DNA from: Roseateles koreensis
GTDB lineage: Bacteria; Pseudomonadota; Gammaproteobacteria; Burkholderiales; Burkholderiaceae_C
Reading direction: 5' to 3'
DNA: 64,000 bases
Assembly (NCBI RefSeq): GCF_028595305.1
Contig: NZ_JAQQXS010000012.1
Span: 1-64,000 of the forward strand
Shown: one piece after another, positions 26,040 to 34,054 of the stretch
How the letters are laid out: every line of letters begins with the position of its first letter
How positions within the stretch are numbered: position 1 is the first letter of the stretch
The notes under the pieces: model-generated
Told to the model about the DNA's origin: nothing
The model's database searches: none
What the model saw: the letters and a program-made list of their open reading frames with translations, nothing else
Position numbers and translations under genes: made by a program

Positions 26040-26989
26040 TGATCTTCTGCCTTGTTGGTAGGCTTGCTGCTCGTGCTGCTCGTGCTGCTCGTACCAGATT
26101 TGGCGTCAACGCTGGGCGAAGGGGCTTTGATCTTGTACTTCTGCGCCAAGGTGTGAACGGCGGCGCTGCGTTGTTCGGCCATCACCGTGTCGGTCCAGTC
26201 TTGCAGCACCACGCCGCGCAGGGATTCAAAGTCACCGGGCTTGCCGGAGGTCAGTGCGTCCAGGCGAATTGCGCGCCAGCCGTCTTGCGTGGGCTGGGCA
26301 CGCCATTCGCCCACTGGTGCCGCCGCCAATGATTTGGCGAATTCGGCGCCGTAGCTTTGCAGCAGATTGGCTTGCGGGCGGCCCTTGAAGACGCGCAGGC
26401 CCGCCTTGGCGTCGCCGGGTGTGCCGGCATTCAGGGCGTCGACAAAGGCGCGCACCGCGGCTTCGGTGGGCGTGCCGTCCAGCACGGCTTCTTGAAAGTC
26501 ATAACGCGGTGGCTCGTCGTACTTGACGCGATGGCTTTCGAACCAACTGCGCAGGGTCTTGTCATCGTATTTGGGCAATTTGACGTTGGCGTCCACCACG
26601 CTCAAGGCCTTGAAGATGACGCGCTCACGAATGCTGGCGTCGCCTTTGTCCACTTGCAGGGCGAGGCCTTCGCGATAGAGCACCTCGTTGTCCAGCCACA
26701 CCTGACGCAGCGCAGCCAGTTCCTCGGCGTTGGGTGCGTGGCCACGCGTGGCGCTGAAGATCTGGGTGGCTTCGGCATCCACCTCGGGGCCCATGACGAT
26801 GGTGCGTGGGTCGTCAGCGCGCGTCATCAGCCAGTGGTCCGCCAGAAACAGCATGCCACCCAGCAGCACAAAGTGCAGCAGAGGTTCGCGCAGCGCCGCC
26901 TGCAGGCGTGAGTGGCCTTGGCTGCGGGGTGTTGCAGGGGGCTTGGATGCGGTGGCCGGGGTTGCTGACGTGGAGAGGGAAGCGGACAT
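26036..26989 (-). CDS. Membrane-anchored PpiC-type peptidyl-prolyl isomerase
   Basis: A 317-residue protein with a short cytoplasmic N-terminus, one membrane anchor (about residues 36-55, LLHFVLLGGMLFLADHW) and a periplasmic parvulin-like region. The EVLYREGLALQVDKGD and RERVIFKALSVV helices resemble the SurA/PrsA-type N-domain, and the C-terminal half has a degenerate rotamase domain (residues about 165-275). The tail is Ser/Thr-rich because of three copies of a 9-bp unit at about 26065-26092. It probably folds or escorts an exported partner, such as the large PHP-domain protein encoded just upstream. Confidence 0.75.
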   Translation of the reverse strand: MSASLSTSATPATASKPPATPRSQGHSRLQAALREPLLHFVLLGGMLFLADHWLMTRADDPRTIVMGPEVDAEATQIFSATRGHAPNAEELAALRQVWLDNEVLYREGLALQVDKGDASIRERVIFKALSVVDANVKLPKYDDKTLRSWFESHRVKYDEPPRYDFQEAVLDGTPTEAAVRAFVDALNAGTPGDAKAGLRVFKGRPQANLLQSYGAEFAKSLAAAPVGEWRAQPTQDGWRAIRLDALTSGKPGDFESLRGVVLQDWTDTVMAEQRSAAVHTLAQKYKIKAPSPSVDAKSGTSSTSSTSSKPTNKAEDQ

Positions 26990-27020
26990 GGAGGACTCAA
27001 CTCGGTTCTTGAAACGGAAA

Positions 27021-27048
27021 AAGCGCCACGCGAAAACGCGTGGCGCTT
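27021..27048 (-). terminator. Rho-independent terminator of the PHP-domain gene
   Basis: A perfect 12-bp stem (aagcgccacgcg with cgcgtggcgctt) around a 4-nt loop lies 29 bp after the PHP gene stop. On the minus strand it is followed by TTTCC, giving five T in a row including the stem end. Confidence 0.85.
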
Positions 27049-27076
27049 GGCTGCGGGAACCCGCAGAACTAATGCC

Positions 27077-29329
27077 TTACTTGACGCCAGCCACCGTGGT
27101 GGAGCCGTTCACTTGGACGTAGATCGGGTTGCTGTAGAACCACAGGTCAGACCAGGCGGCCACGTCGTAGGCCACCATCTTCTGGCCATTGACCACTGGC
27201 AAATGGGCCGGGCAACCGTCGATCGAATTGCCGGTGTACGTCACACCTGCTGCCGGGACATTGCTGCCCACGGTGGTGCAGGGGATGCGCAACATCGTGC
27301 TGTCGTTGGCGTTGGTATAGACGTCGGCCAGCGGGTTGCCGTTGCCATCGGTCTCGTAAGGCACCGCGGCGGGCATGTTGGTGCCGCGCAGACGCACATA
27401 CTGCGACGCTTGAACAGCCGGGATGCGGTAGCTCATCTTCAGGAAGGCGCTGTTGTCGACGCCCGACTGCACGGTGGTCCAGGGGGTGCTGCCGCTGTTG
27501 CTGAAGGTTTTGATCACAGCAGTGCTGGTGTTCTTGGCGGCGTCAGGCACAGCGGATAGACCCACGGTGGTGCCGTCAGCGCGCAGCCAAGCCGTATTGC
27601 GCGGCCATTCGCCCGAGTAGTCGCTGGCACCGGGCGTCTTGTAGCCGGTGACCATGCCGCGCACCAAATCCACGTGGTCCAGCACGGGCTGGTTGATCGG
27701 CTGGTTGATGCCCACTTGGAGCAGCGAGGGGTTGGCGAAGGTATAGGGCGAGTAGTTGGCGCCGTCAGGGTCACGCAGCACCACGGCCACCACGATTTCG
27801 GCACCGGGGCGAACCACGAGCTTTTCGCCCATGGTGGCGCAGCCGGAGACGTCGATGTCGGTGTTGTGGGTGGCGGCGGCCACGGCGATGGCTTCCACAG
27901 CGGCGTTGCTGCGGGCAGCGATGCCGGGGTAGGAGGCACAGGCGACGAAGGCCAGGCGGTCGATCAACTGGCCGTTGGCGACGAAGCTGTTGCCGGTGCG
28001 CAGACCATCAACAATGGTTTGCGGGCGCAGCTTGTCGGCACCGTTGCGCACCATCACGAAGTCGCGTGCATATTCGCCGGGGAAGAAGTCTTGCGACGAG
28101 CGGCGGTCATCCGGGCCGAAGCTGCCCCGGTTGTGCCAGTCGGAGCTGGCGAAGTACCACCAGTTGCGGCCTTCGCCCAGCAGCGCGTCCCAGACGCCGC
28201 CAACCTGACCGGCATACACGCCGGTGCCGCCGTAGGTGGTGCCACCGACCGAGTCGGTCAACACGCCGTTGATGTTGTTGCGCTTGACCTGGTATTCACC
28301 GCGGTTATTGGCCGCGCCGTGGCCGGGCTGCGATTCGAAGCCAAAGGCGATGTTCGGCGCGGTGTTGTTGAAGTTTCGCAAGTGCTCAATGTTGAAGCCG
28401 TTGTTGCCGTCCGGGTTAAAGGGGCCGGCGCGCTCCAGGTGGGCGGGCACGTAGTAGCTGGCATTGGTGTGGTTCTGGGCCATCCACTTGATGCCCTCCA
28501 ACGTCTTCAGGTGGCCCTTGCTGCCGTTGCCGGTGCCGCTGGCGGGCATCAGCTTTTGGGCGGTGGCGTTCCAGCTGACGTCGCCACTGTTCAGGCTGCC
28601 GGTGACCGAGCAGTTCCAGTTGTTGCCAATGCTGGTGCCGGTGGTGTTGCCACGGCTGGTGTCGGTGTCGCCACGGTCGAAGCAGTAAGACCACTGAGCC
28701 AGGCCATTGGCATTGCCCAGCGCGGTATAGCCGGCGCTGGTGGGCAGCGAGGTGTTGTCGAGCGACAGGGGCATCTGGCCCGTAACGACCGACATGGAGG
28801 TGTGCTCATGGCCTGCGACGACCGATTCCATGCCGATGAACAGGGGCAGGCTCTTGGCGGCCGACAAGTATTCCAGCAAGGGGTACTGGAACTCTTGAAT
28901 CGACTGCCAACGCCACATATTGCCTGTGCCGCCCACGCCGCCGCCCAGGCCCTTCAGATTGGCTGCGCCAATGCTGTTGGTCCAGGTGGTGGTGGGGCCA
29001 GTGCCGGCGGTGTAGGGATAGGCGGGGGTGCTCAGGGTGGCGTCTTCAACCAAGGTGCAGTTGCGGTTGCCGTTGCCGCCGTGGCCGGCTTGCACGAACC
29101 AATCCAGACCCCAGGGCGTGTCGTTTTTGTCGGTGGCCTTCTTGACCAGCTTCTGCATCGAGATGGAGCCGTCCGAGCAGGTGGTGTGGTTGTGGAAGTC
29201 ACCGGTCACGTATTGGCCGGCCGTTTTACCGGCGGCCGTGGCCATCGTGGGCGCAACAACCAGGCTGGCGGTGCTGATGGCGGCCAGTGCGGCCAGTGCG
29301 AGAGGGGTTTTGTTGAAACCGAGTTTCAT
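27077..29329 (-). CDS. Large secreted PHP-domain (DUF3604-like) phosphoesterase-like protein
   Basis: A 750-residue exported protein. The signal peptide ends near TMATAAG (about residue 33). It opens with a PHP metal-binding block, GDFHNHTTCSDGS at about residues 43-55, then WFVQAGHGG, MESVVAGHEHTS, YVPAHLERAG and ASSDWHNRG, so most metal ligands of a PHP enzyme are in place. A beta-rich C-terminal half (about 470-750) is of unknown role. It likely cleaves phosphoesters outside the cytoplasm. ATG 29329 is preceded by ccggag. A Pho-box-like sequence lies about 100 bp upstream. It is followed by its own terminator, then the PpiC operon, which may serve it. Confidence 0.7.
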   Translation of the reverse strand: MKLGFNKTPLALAALAAISTASLVVAPTMATAAGKTAGQYVTGDFHNHTTCSDGSISMQKLVKKATDKNDTPWGLDWFVQAGHGGNGNRNCTLVEDATLSTPAYPYTAGTGPTTTWTNSIGAANLKGLGGGVGGTGNMWRWQSIQEFQYPLLEYLSAAKSLPLFIGMESVVAGHEHTSMSVVTGQMPLSLDNTSLPTSAGYTALGNANGLAQWSYCFDRGDTDTSRGNTTGTSIGNNWNCSVTGSLNSGDVSWNATAQKLMPASGTGNGSKGHLKTLEGIKWMAQNHTNASYYVPAHLERAGPFNPDGNNGFNIEHLRNFNNTAPNIAFGFESQPGHGAANNRGEYQVKRNNINGVLTDSVGGTTYGGTGVYAGQVGGVWDALLGEGRNWWYFASSDWHNRGSFGPDDRRSSQDFFPGEYARDFVMVRNGADKLRPQTIVDGLRTGNSFVANGQLIDRLAFVACASYPGIAARSNAAVEAIAVAAATHNTDIDVSGCATMGEKLVVRPGAEIVVAVVLRDPDGANYSPYTFANPSLLQVGINQPINQPVLDHVDLVRGMVTGYKTPGASDYSGEWPRNTAWLRADGTTVGLSAVPDAAKNTSTAVIKTFSNSGSTPWTTVQSGVDNSAFLKMSYRIPAVQASQYVRLRGTNMPAAVPYETDGNGNPLADVYTNANDSTMLRIPCTTVGSNVPAAGVTYTGNSIDGCPAHLPVVNGQKMVAYDVAAWSDLWFYSNPIYVQVNGSTTVAGVK

Positions 29330-29432
29330 GGAGGTGTCTCCGGGGTTTGGATGGCGGTTCATGGACCGACAGCACAGCGGCTGGGCCGCTGCGGTCGGCG
29401 TTTGGATTCAGCGAGCATGCTAGGGACGGGCG

Positions 29433-29450
29433 ATGACTGGGGCGTGACGA
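29433..29450 (-). promoter_or_regulatory. Weaker Pho-box-like site upstream of the PHP-domain gene
   Basis: On the minus strand TCGTCAC-GCCC-CAGTCAT keeps the 11-bp period of PhoB sites; the second 7-mer matches six of seven positions and the first about half. A -10-like TAGCAT follows after ten bases. The site is 104-121 bp before the start codon. Confidence 0.4.
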
Positions 29451-29483
29451 GGCGCCCCTGCCTGTCGGCTCATTCGTGGGGGG

Positions 29484-29960
29484 TCAGGCCGGCAATGCCT
29501 CGTAATCGATGCTGAGATCGGCCTCGACGACACCTCCGATCGCAAAGGTCAGGGTGAGCGGATAGCTGCGGGCGATTTCAAGCGGGTGGCGCAGCCCGGT
29601 GAGGCGCAGATGCACGCCCGTCTCGGTGAATTCAGTCACTTGGTCGGCTGAAATCAGGAAGTTGATGGGTACATCACCTCGCGAGTTGGCGGCGACTTGT
29701 GATGTGTTCGCCCGCTGGATCAGTGCGCCCGCAGCAACTGGTGTGCTGATGTGGATGAGCCGGTCAGCCTGAGTCACTTCGTCAAAGCGCATGCAGACCA
29801 CGGCGTCGCTGTCGCCCGGGCGGGAGGCACGCGTCCAGGGATGAGTCACGCGCAGCGTCGTGGTGAAAAATTCGCAGGCGCGTGCCTCGGGCAGCACAAA
29901 GCCCAGGCCGCAGGCGAGAGTGCCTTGCAGCCAGCGGCGTCGAGGGAGGGTGAATGTCAT
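29484..29960 (-). CDS. PCu(A)C-like exported protein with altered metal ligands
   Basis: A 158-residue protein with a twin-arginine-like signal (RRRWLQGTLACGLGF). The body follows the PCu(A)C copper-chaperone fold: THPWTRASRPGDSDAVVCMRF, then ADRLIHISTPVAA, LTGLRHPLEIARSYPLTLTF and a final beta strand. In classical PCu(A)C the ligand pattern is H-M spaced with a later H-x-M; here the later His-Met block is missing (GALIQRANTSQ), so copper binding may be weak or different. Start at ATG 29960 gives the signal peptide. It is divergent from the PEP-CTERM gene, with Pho-box-like sites in the gap. Confidence 0.6.
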   Translation of the reverse strand: MTFTLPRRRWLQGTLACGLGFVLPEARACEFFTTTLRVTHPWTRASRPGDSDAVVCMRFDEVTQADRLIHISTPVAAGALIQRANTSQVAANSRGDVPINFLISADQVTEFTETGVHLRLTGLRHPLEIARSYPLTLTFAIGGVVEADLSIDYEALPA

Positions 29961-30078
29961 GGGCGTTCTTCGTGCTTGATGCGGGGACTCCACGCGGCCT
30001 GAGCGCCGGGCGGGGCGCAGGTGCTGCAGGCGCATGGGCGTGCACATGGAGAGGGTGGGCGCAGGCTAAGGTGCAGCG

Positions 30079-30096
30079 GTGAAGGCTTGATGACAG
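30079..30096 (-). promoter_or_regulatory. Pho-box-like site toward the PCu(A)C-like gene
   Basis: On the minus strand CTGTCAT-CAAG-CCTTCAC contains one exact CTGTCAT and a second repeat matching five of seven positions at the correct 11-bp period. It shares 15 of 18 bases with the site at 14541-14558. The distance to the start codon is about 120 bp. Confidence 0.5.
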
Positions 30097-30168
30097 GGGG
30101 CGGCGCGATCCCGCTGTACCCCCGCCTTTGGGGGGTGTGGTCTGAATAGCGGGGTTCAGACCTGGTGG

Positions 30169-30186
30169 CCGTCATCGTCCTGTCGC
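30169..30186 (+). promoter_or_regulatory. Pho-box-like site toward the second PEP-CTERM gene
   Basis: On the plus strand CCGTCAT-CGTC-CTGTCGC matches 12 of 14 repeat positions at an 11-bp period. A -10-like TAGACT begins after a 12-nt gap, nearly as at the 14541 site. It lies about 77 bp upstream of the start codon. Confidence 0.55.
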
Positions 30187-30262
30187 GAGTGCACTCATAG
30201 ACTGCGCTGCATGTCGGCATGGGTGCCGTCGCAACGATTTAGATTCAACTGGAGAAACCTCG

Positions 30263-30889
30263 ATGAAGCCGTCACGACTTGCCGCTCTTGCCTTGTTCGC
30301 CTGCGCACCAGCCTTTGCTGCCCCGGTGGCCTTCACGCTCGATTTCGAAAAAACCTGGGCCTTTGGCACCGGCGTGGCCGAGTATTACAACGGGGGGACG
30401 GCGGACGATGGATCCACTGCCAGCGCCAATGTGGGTGTTTCCTTCACGAACGTGTTCGGCTTTTCGAACGACGCTGCCAGCACCAACTTCGCCAATGCGC
30501 CCAGCTCCTTGGGCGTGGCCTACGCTGACAACACCAACGGCGCAGCCTACATGAACGTGGCCGCGGGTGTGGACAGCAGCCTGAGTTTCTACTACGCCGC
30601 CGTCGGTGACGCGGCGGGCGCCATCAAGGTGTATTCGGGCCTGAACGGCACCGGGACCCTGCTGGGCACGTTCGACCTGGCCGCCACCAGCACCACCGGC
30701 GCTTTTGACAGCTGGAAGCAGCAAACCATCAGCTTCAGCGGCGTGGCGCAGTCGTTTGACCTGAGCGGCACCACCGGAGTGGCCGCGCTGGACAATGTCT
30801 CGGCCGTGCCTGAGCCTAGCAGTGTCACCTTGATGTTGGCTGGCGTTGCCGTGCTGGTGGGCATGCGCACGGGCCGCCGCCAAGCTTGA
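30263..30889 (+). CDS. PEP-CTERM surface-sorted protein (second copy)
   Basis: A 208-residue exported protein. The signal peptide is MKPSRLAALALFACAPAFA; the C-terminal sorting signal is VPEPSSVTLMLAGVAVLVGM followed by RTGRRQA. The mature part is a Ser/Thr/Ala/Gly-rich beta sandwich-like sequence (DFEKTWAFGTGVAEYYNG at the start) without catalytic motif. It differs clearly from the protein at 12556-13182 except in the sorting tail. The start has ctggagaaa upstream. It is a single-gene transcript with its own terminator, and a Pho-box-like site precedes it. Confidence 0.85.
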   Translation: MKPSRLAALALFACAPAFAAPVAFTLDFEKTWAFGTGVAEYYNGGTADDGSTASANVGVSFTNVFGFSNDAASTNFANAPSSLGVAYADNTNGAAYMNVAAGVDSSLSFYYAAVGDAAGAIKVYSGLNGTGTLLGTFDLAATSTTGAFDSWKQQTISFSGVAQSFDLSGTTGVAALDNVSAVPEPSSVTLMLAGVAVLVGMRTGRRQA

Positions 30890-30949
30890 TTGATGCGTTG
30901 ACCGGCGTCTGGTGCTGAACGCCGGGCGTGGTCAAAAATACAAAAAAAG

Positions 30950-30982
30950 CAGGGGTGGCTGTGGCCGCGCCTGTTTTTTTTT
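30950..30982. terminator. Terminator between the PEP-CTERM gene and recJ
   Basis: A 10-bp stem with one mismatch (caggggtggc with gccgcgcctg, loop tgtg) is followed on the plus strand by nine T at 30974-30982 and preceded by seven A, so it can act in both directions for these convergent genes. Confidence 0.8.
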
Positions 30983-31153
30983 CGGGGATCAGCCCGTTGA
31001 CCTGAGGGCTCCGTCCTGCCATGCGGTCAAAAATGACAATGGCCAAGTGAGAGCAGGCTGCTGTGACCGCATCCCGTTCATACCAGCGCGGCGTTGGAAT
31101 CGTTGATTCAAGTGTGTTGATCTTCGCAATTCCGGGGCGCTATACCCAGAGAT

Positions 31154-32887
31154 TTACACCAAAGCTTCTACCACCAGTTGCACGCGTTGTTGGCCTTGGT
31201 ATTCATCCAGGCTCAATCGGTAGGCCAGCCTGCCGCTGGAGGGTACTGGGTCGGTGTGGCCGAACCAGATGGCGTCGCGCAGCAGGCCGGCTTGGCGGAC
31301 GCGCAACTTCAAGTGGCGCTCGCCGACGATGCGCTGTGAAATCACGTCGACTTGATCGCAAAACAGTGGCGCTTCAAAGGCTTGGCCCCAGACCTGCGCT
31401 TCCAGGCTGCGCACGGTTTCTGCGGTGTGCTGATCTGGCGGGAGCGGGCCGTCGGTGCGCAGATTGCGGGTCAGCGCGGCGGTGTCCAGCCATTCGGCAG
31501 CAACTTGTTGCAGTGCGAGGTTGAAGGCCTCGAATTGGCCGTCTTCAAGGGTGCAGCCGGCGGCCATGGCGTGGCCCCCAAATTTTTTCAGCAAGTCGGG
31601 CTGGCGCTTGCTGACGAGGTCCAGCGCGTCGCGCAGATGAAAGCCGGGGATGGAGCGGCCCGAGCCTTTGAGCAGGCCGTCGGCACCGCGCGCAAACACA
31701 AAGGTGGGGCGGTGCACACGGTCTTTCAGGCGCGAGGCGATGATGCCCACAACGCCTTCGTGAAAATCAGGGTCAAACAGGCACAGCGCGGGCGGGGCTT
31801 CGCCGGAGAGGGCGCCCATCAGCGCGTCGAGCTTCAGCTCGGCCTGCTCTTTCATGCCGGCTTCGATTTCGCGGCGCTCGCGGTTGATGGCGTCCAGTTG
31901 CTTGGCGAGTTCCAGTGCACGGCTGGGTTCGTCGCACAGCAGGCATTCGATGCCGAGCGTCATGTCGGACAAGCGCCCGGCGGCATTGATGCGTGGGCCC
32001 AGCGCAAAGCCCAGGTCGAAGGCATTGGCGCGGCTGCAATCGCGGCCCGCTGCGGTGAACAAGGCGGCAATGCCGGGCTGAATGCGGCCGGCGCGCATGC
32101 GTTTCAGGCCCTGGGCGACGAGGCGACGGTTGTTGGCGTCCAGTCGCACCACGTCGGCCACGGTGCCCAGGGCGACGAGGTCGAGCAGGCCGTCGAGCTT
32201 GGGTTGCTGGGCGGCGTCGAAGCGGCCGCGGCGGCGCAATTCGCCCCGCAAGGCCAGCAGCACATAGAAGGCCACACCCACGCCGGCCAGATTTTTGCTT
32301 TCGAACGGGCAGTCGGGTTGATTGGGGTTGACCAAGGCGTCGGCGGCGGGCAGGGCGACCTGGCCGTCGATCAGCGCAGGCAGGTGGTGGTCGGTGACCA
32401 GCACCTTGAGCCCCAACGCTTTGGCATGGGCCACGCCGGCCAGGCTGGCGATGCCGTTGTCCACAGTCATCAGGAGTTGGGGGCTCAGGGGCAGGGCCAT
32501 GTCGACGATGGCGGGTGTCAGGCCGTAGCCGTGAATCGCGCGGTCCGGCACGACATAGCTCAGTTGCTCGGGGCGGGCCCCAAGCAGGGCCAGGCCGCGC
32601 AGGGCGACGGCGCAGGCGGTGGCGCCGTCGCAGTCGTAGTCGGCCACCAGGCAGATGCGTGCGCCGGCGTCCAGCGTGTCGGCCAGCAGGGTGGCGGCTT
32701 GCGCCGCGCCCTTCAGTTGTTCGGGGGGCAGCAGGCGGGCCAGGCCGTCGTCCAGTTCGGCGGCTTCTTGCACGCCGCGTGCGGCAAACAGGCGCGCCAG
32801 CAGGGGCGGCAGGCCGGCTTGTTCTAAGGCCCATGCCGCACGGGGCGGTACGTCGCGGGTGAGCAGTTGGGGGCTGGTGCCGGGCAT
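31154..32887 (-). CDS. recJ: Single-stranded-DNA-specific exonuclease RecJ
   Basis: A 577-residue 5'-3' single-strand exonuclease used in recombination and mismatch repair. The DHH-family metal motifs are VADYDCDGATA near residue 80, the DNG block LMTVDNGIAS near 140, VTDHHLPAL near 165 and the family GPRINAAGRL near 300; the DHHA1 domain carries SGRSIPGFHL and KFGGHAMAAG. Length matches RecJ. ATG at 32887 overlaps the stop of the upstream gene; GTG at 32890 is an alternative. Identification is firm. Confidence 0.94.
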   Translation of the reverse strand: MPGTSPQLLTRDVPPRAAWALEQAGLPPLLARLFAARGVQEAAELDDGLARLLPPEQLKGAAQAATLLADTLDAGARICLVADYDCDGATACAVALRGLALLGARPEQLSYVVPDRAIHGYGLTPAIVDMALPLSPQLLMTVDNGIASLAGVAHAKALGLKVLVTDHHLPALIDGQVALPAADALVNPNQPDCPFESKNLAGVGVAFYVLLALRGELRRRGRFDAAQQPKLDGLLDLVALGTVADVVRLDANNRRLVAQGLKRMRAGRIQPGIAALFTAAGRDCSRANAFDLGFALGPRINAAGRLSDMTLGIECLLCDEPSRALELAKQLDAINRERREIEAGMKEQAELKLDALMGALSGEAPPALCLFDPDFHEGVVGIIASRLKDRVHRPTFVFARGADGLLKGSGRSIPGFHLRDALDLVSKRQPDLLKKFGGHAMAAGCTLEDGQFEAFNLALQQVAAEWLDTAALTRNLRTDGPLPPDQHTAETVRSLEAQVWGQAFEAPLFCDQVDVISQRIVGERHLKLRVRQAGLLRDAIWFGHTDPVPSSGRLAYRLSLDEYQGQQRVQLVVEALV

Positions 32888-33936
32888 CACAGGGCCTCCA
32901 GGATGGCGGCCACGTCGGCGCGGGGCGGCAGCCAGCGTTGCAGGGTTTTTTGTAAGGTGCTGCGTTGTGGCAGTGCGTAGCTTTGGGCAAACCGTTCGCC
33001 ACAGAGGGTCAGTCGCACGGATTCACCCAGGCTGGCTCGCTCACGCAGGGTCAGGATGGGCCCGGCGTCAAGCGCGGCCCAGGCATCGCCCCAGCTTGCC
33101 CAATCGCCTTCGATCATGGGTGTTTGCAGTCGCAAGTCGATGCAAAAGTTTTTGTCGGTCGGCGTTGCACTGGCTATGGCCGGGTCATGGTTTGGCAGCG
33201 GTGCGCTGAAAGGATGAAACGGCGGCAGCGCGGGAGCGGTGCTGCTGTCACTCCCGCAGCCGCTGATCCAAACCGAGTTCAGCGCCAGCTTGCCTTGGGC
33301 TTCTCTCGCTTCGTTGAGGGGTTGGCGGTGCAAGAGCATTTGCACTTCATTTTGCAAGGTGCGCAGGTGGCGGACCTCGGGCATCCATGCGTCCACATTG
33401 CGGTGTATCACGCGCTCCAGGCTGGCGCTGGCCACGCCTTCGAAACAGGGATGGGTCAGCAGCCATTGGTAGCGCGATACCCAGCGGGCCTGCCAGCCTT
33501 CGGCGGTGGGCCACAGCTCGGCCAAGGCATTGAAGTAGGCCTGGGATTCGTCGTCGGTCAAATTCAGCGCGCTGGGTGGGTAGGCGCTGATACCGTCGCT
33601 GCCGACTGTCAGGTGCAAGGGTGTCAGCAAGGCCCAGGGCAAGCGGGGGTCTTCACCTGCTGCTTGGGCCAGCCAAGCGGCTACCGGCAAATGGCCGTCG
33701 CTTATCGCTTGGGGCTGCGCCCGGCTCAGCCCTTTGTCAGGGGCCGATGGCGCGATGCGCAGGCGGGCCAGCATGGCTTCAAACGGCGTGTTGAAACAGG
33801 TCGCGTCGCCGCCCACCGGGGGGCTGTCTGGCGTCAGCAGCCCGAGCAGACCCGCGAGCTGGGGCAGCTTCAGGTGGCTGCGCGTATGTTGGCAGGCTTC
33901 GCCCAGGGCGCTTGCAGAGGGAATCATCAAATGCAT
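32887..33936 (-). CDS. Protein of the recJ-linked 'phosphoglycerate mutase'-annotated type
   Basis: A 349-residue protein starting MHLMIPSASALGEAC. I recognise it as the gene that commonly precedes recJ in this group and is often labelled phosphoglycerate mutase or regulatory protein, but I see no phosphohistidine RHG motif or alkaline-phosphatase-type metal motif to support an enzyme. The C-terminal half has conserved-looking Trp and Asp (EGDWASWGDAWAALDAGP). Start at ATG 33936 is preferred over 34002 because the latter adds 22 residues of no clear character. It overlaps recJ, so the two are co-translated. Function remains open. Confidence 0.6.
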   Translation of the reverse strand: MHLMIPSASALGEACQHTRSHLKLPQLAGLLGLLTPDSPPVGGDATCFNTPFEAMLARLRIAPSAPDKGLSRAQPQAISDGHLPVAAWLAQAAGEDPRLPWALLTPLHLTVGSDGISAYPPSALNLTDDESQAYFNALAELWPTAEGWQARWVSRYQWLLTHPCFEGVASASLERVIHRNVDAWMPEVRHLRTLQNEVQMLLHRQPLNEAREAQGKLALNSVWISGCGSDSSTAPALPPFHPFSAPLPNHDPAIASATPTDKNFCIDLRLQTPMIEGDWASWGDAWAALDAGPILTLRERASLGESVRLTLCGERFAQSYALPQRSTLQKTLQRWLPPRADVAAILEAL

Positions 33937-34054
33937 GGGTGCATTATCCAGGGCCGCCGCGACGGCTTCGCGCCGCGCCTGAAGCCAAGATGCGTCACAC
34001 AAGCTTCACGTAGCTGCCATGGCGCAGACACGGCGTTTGCTCAGACTCCCTCGC

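Noticed and set aside
26065-26092. Three copies of a 9-bp unit as a repeat element
   Set aside because: In frame and within the PpiC-type gene; it encodes a short Ser/Thr tail and is a simple coding repeat.
27674-29515. 613-codon open frame on the plus strand
   Set aside because: It is antisense to the secreted PHP-domain gene and has shadow composition (Gly, Val, Ala, His rich) without motifs.
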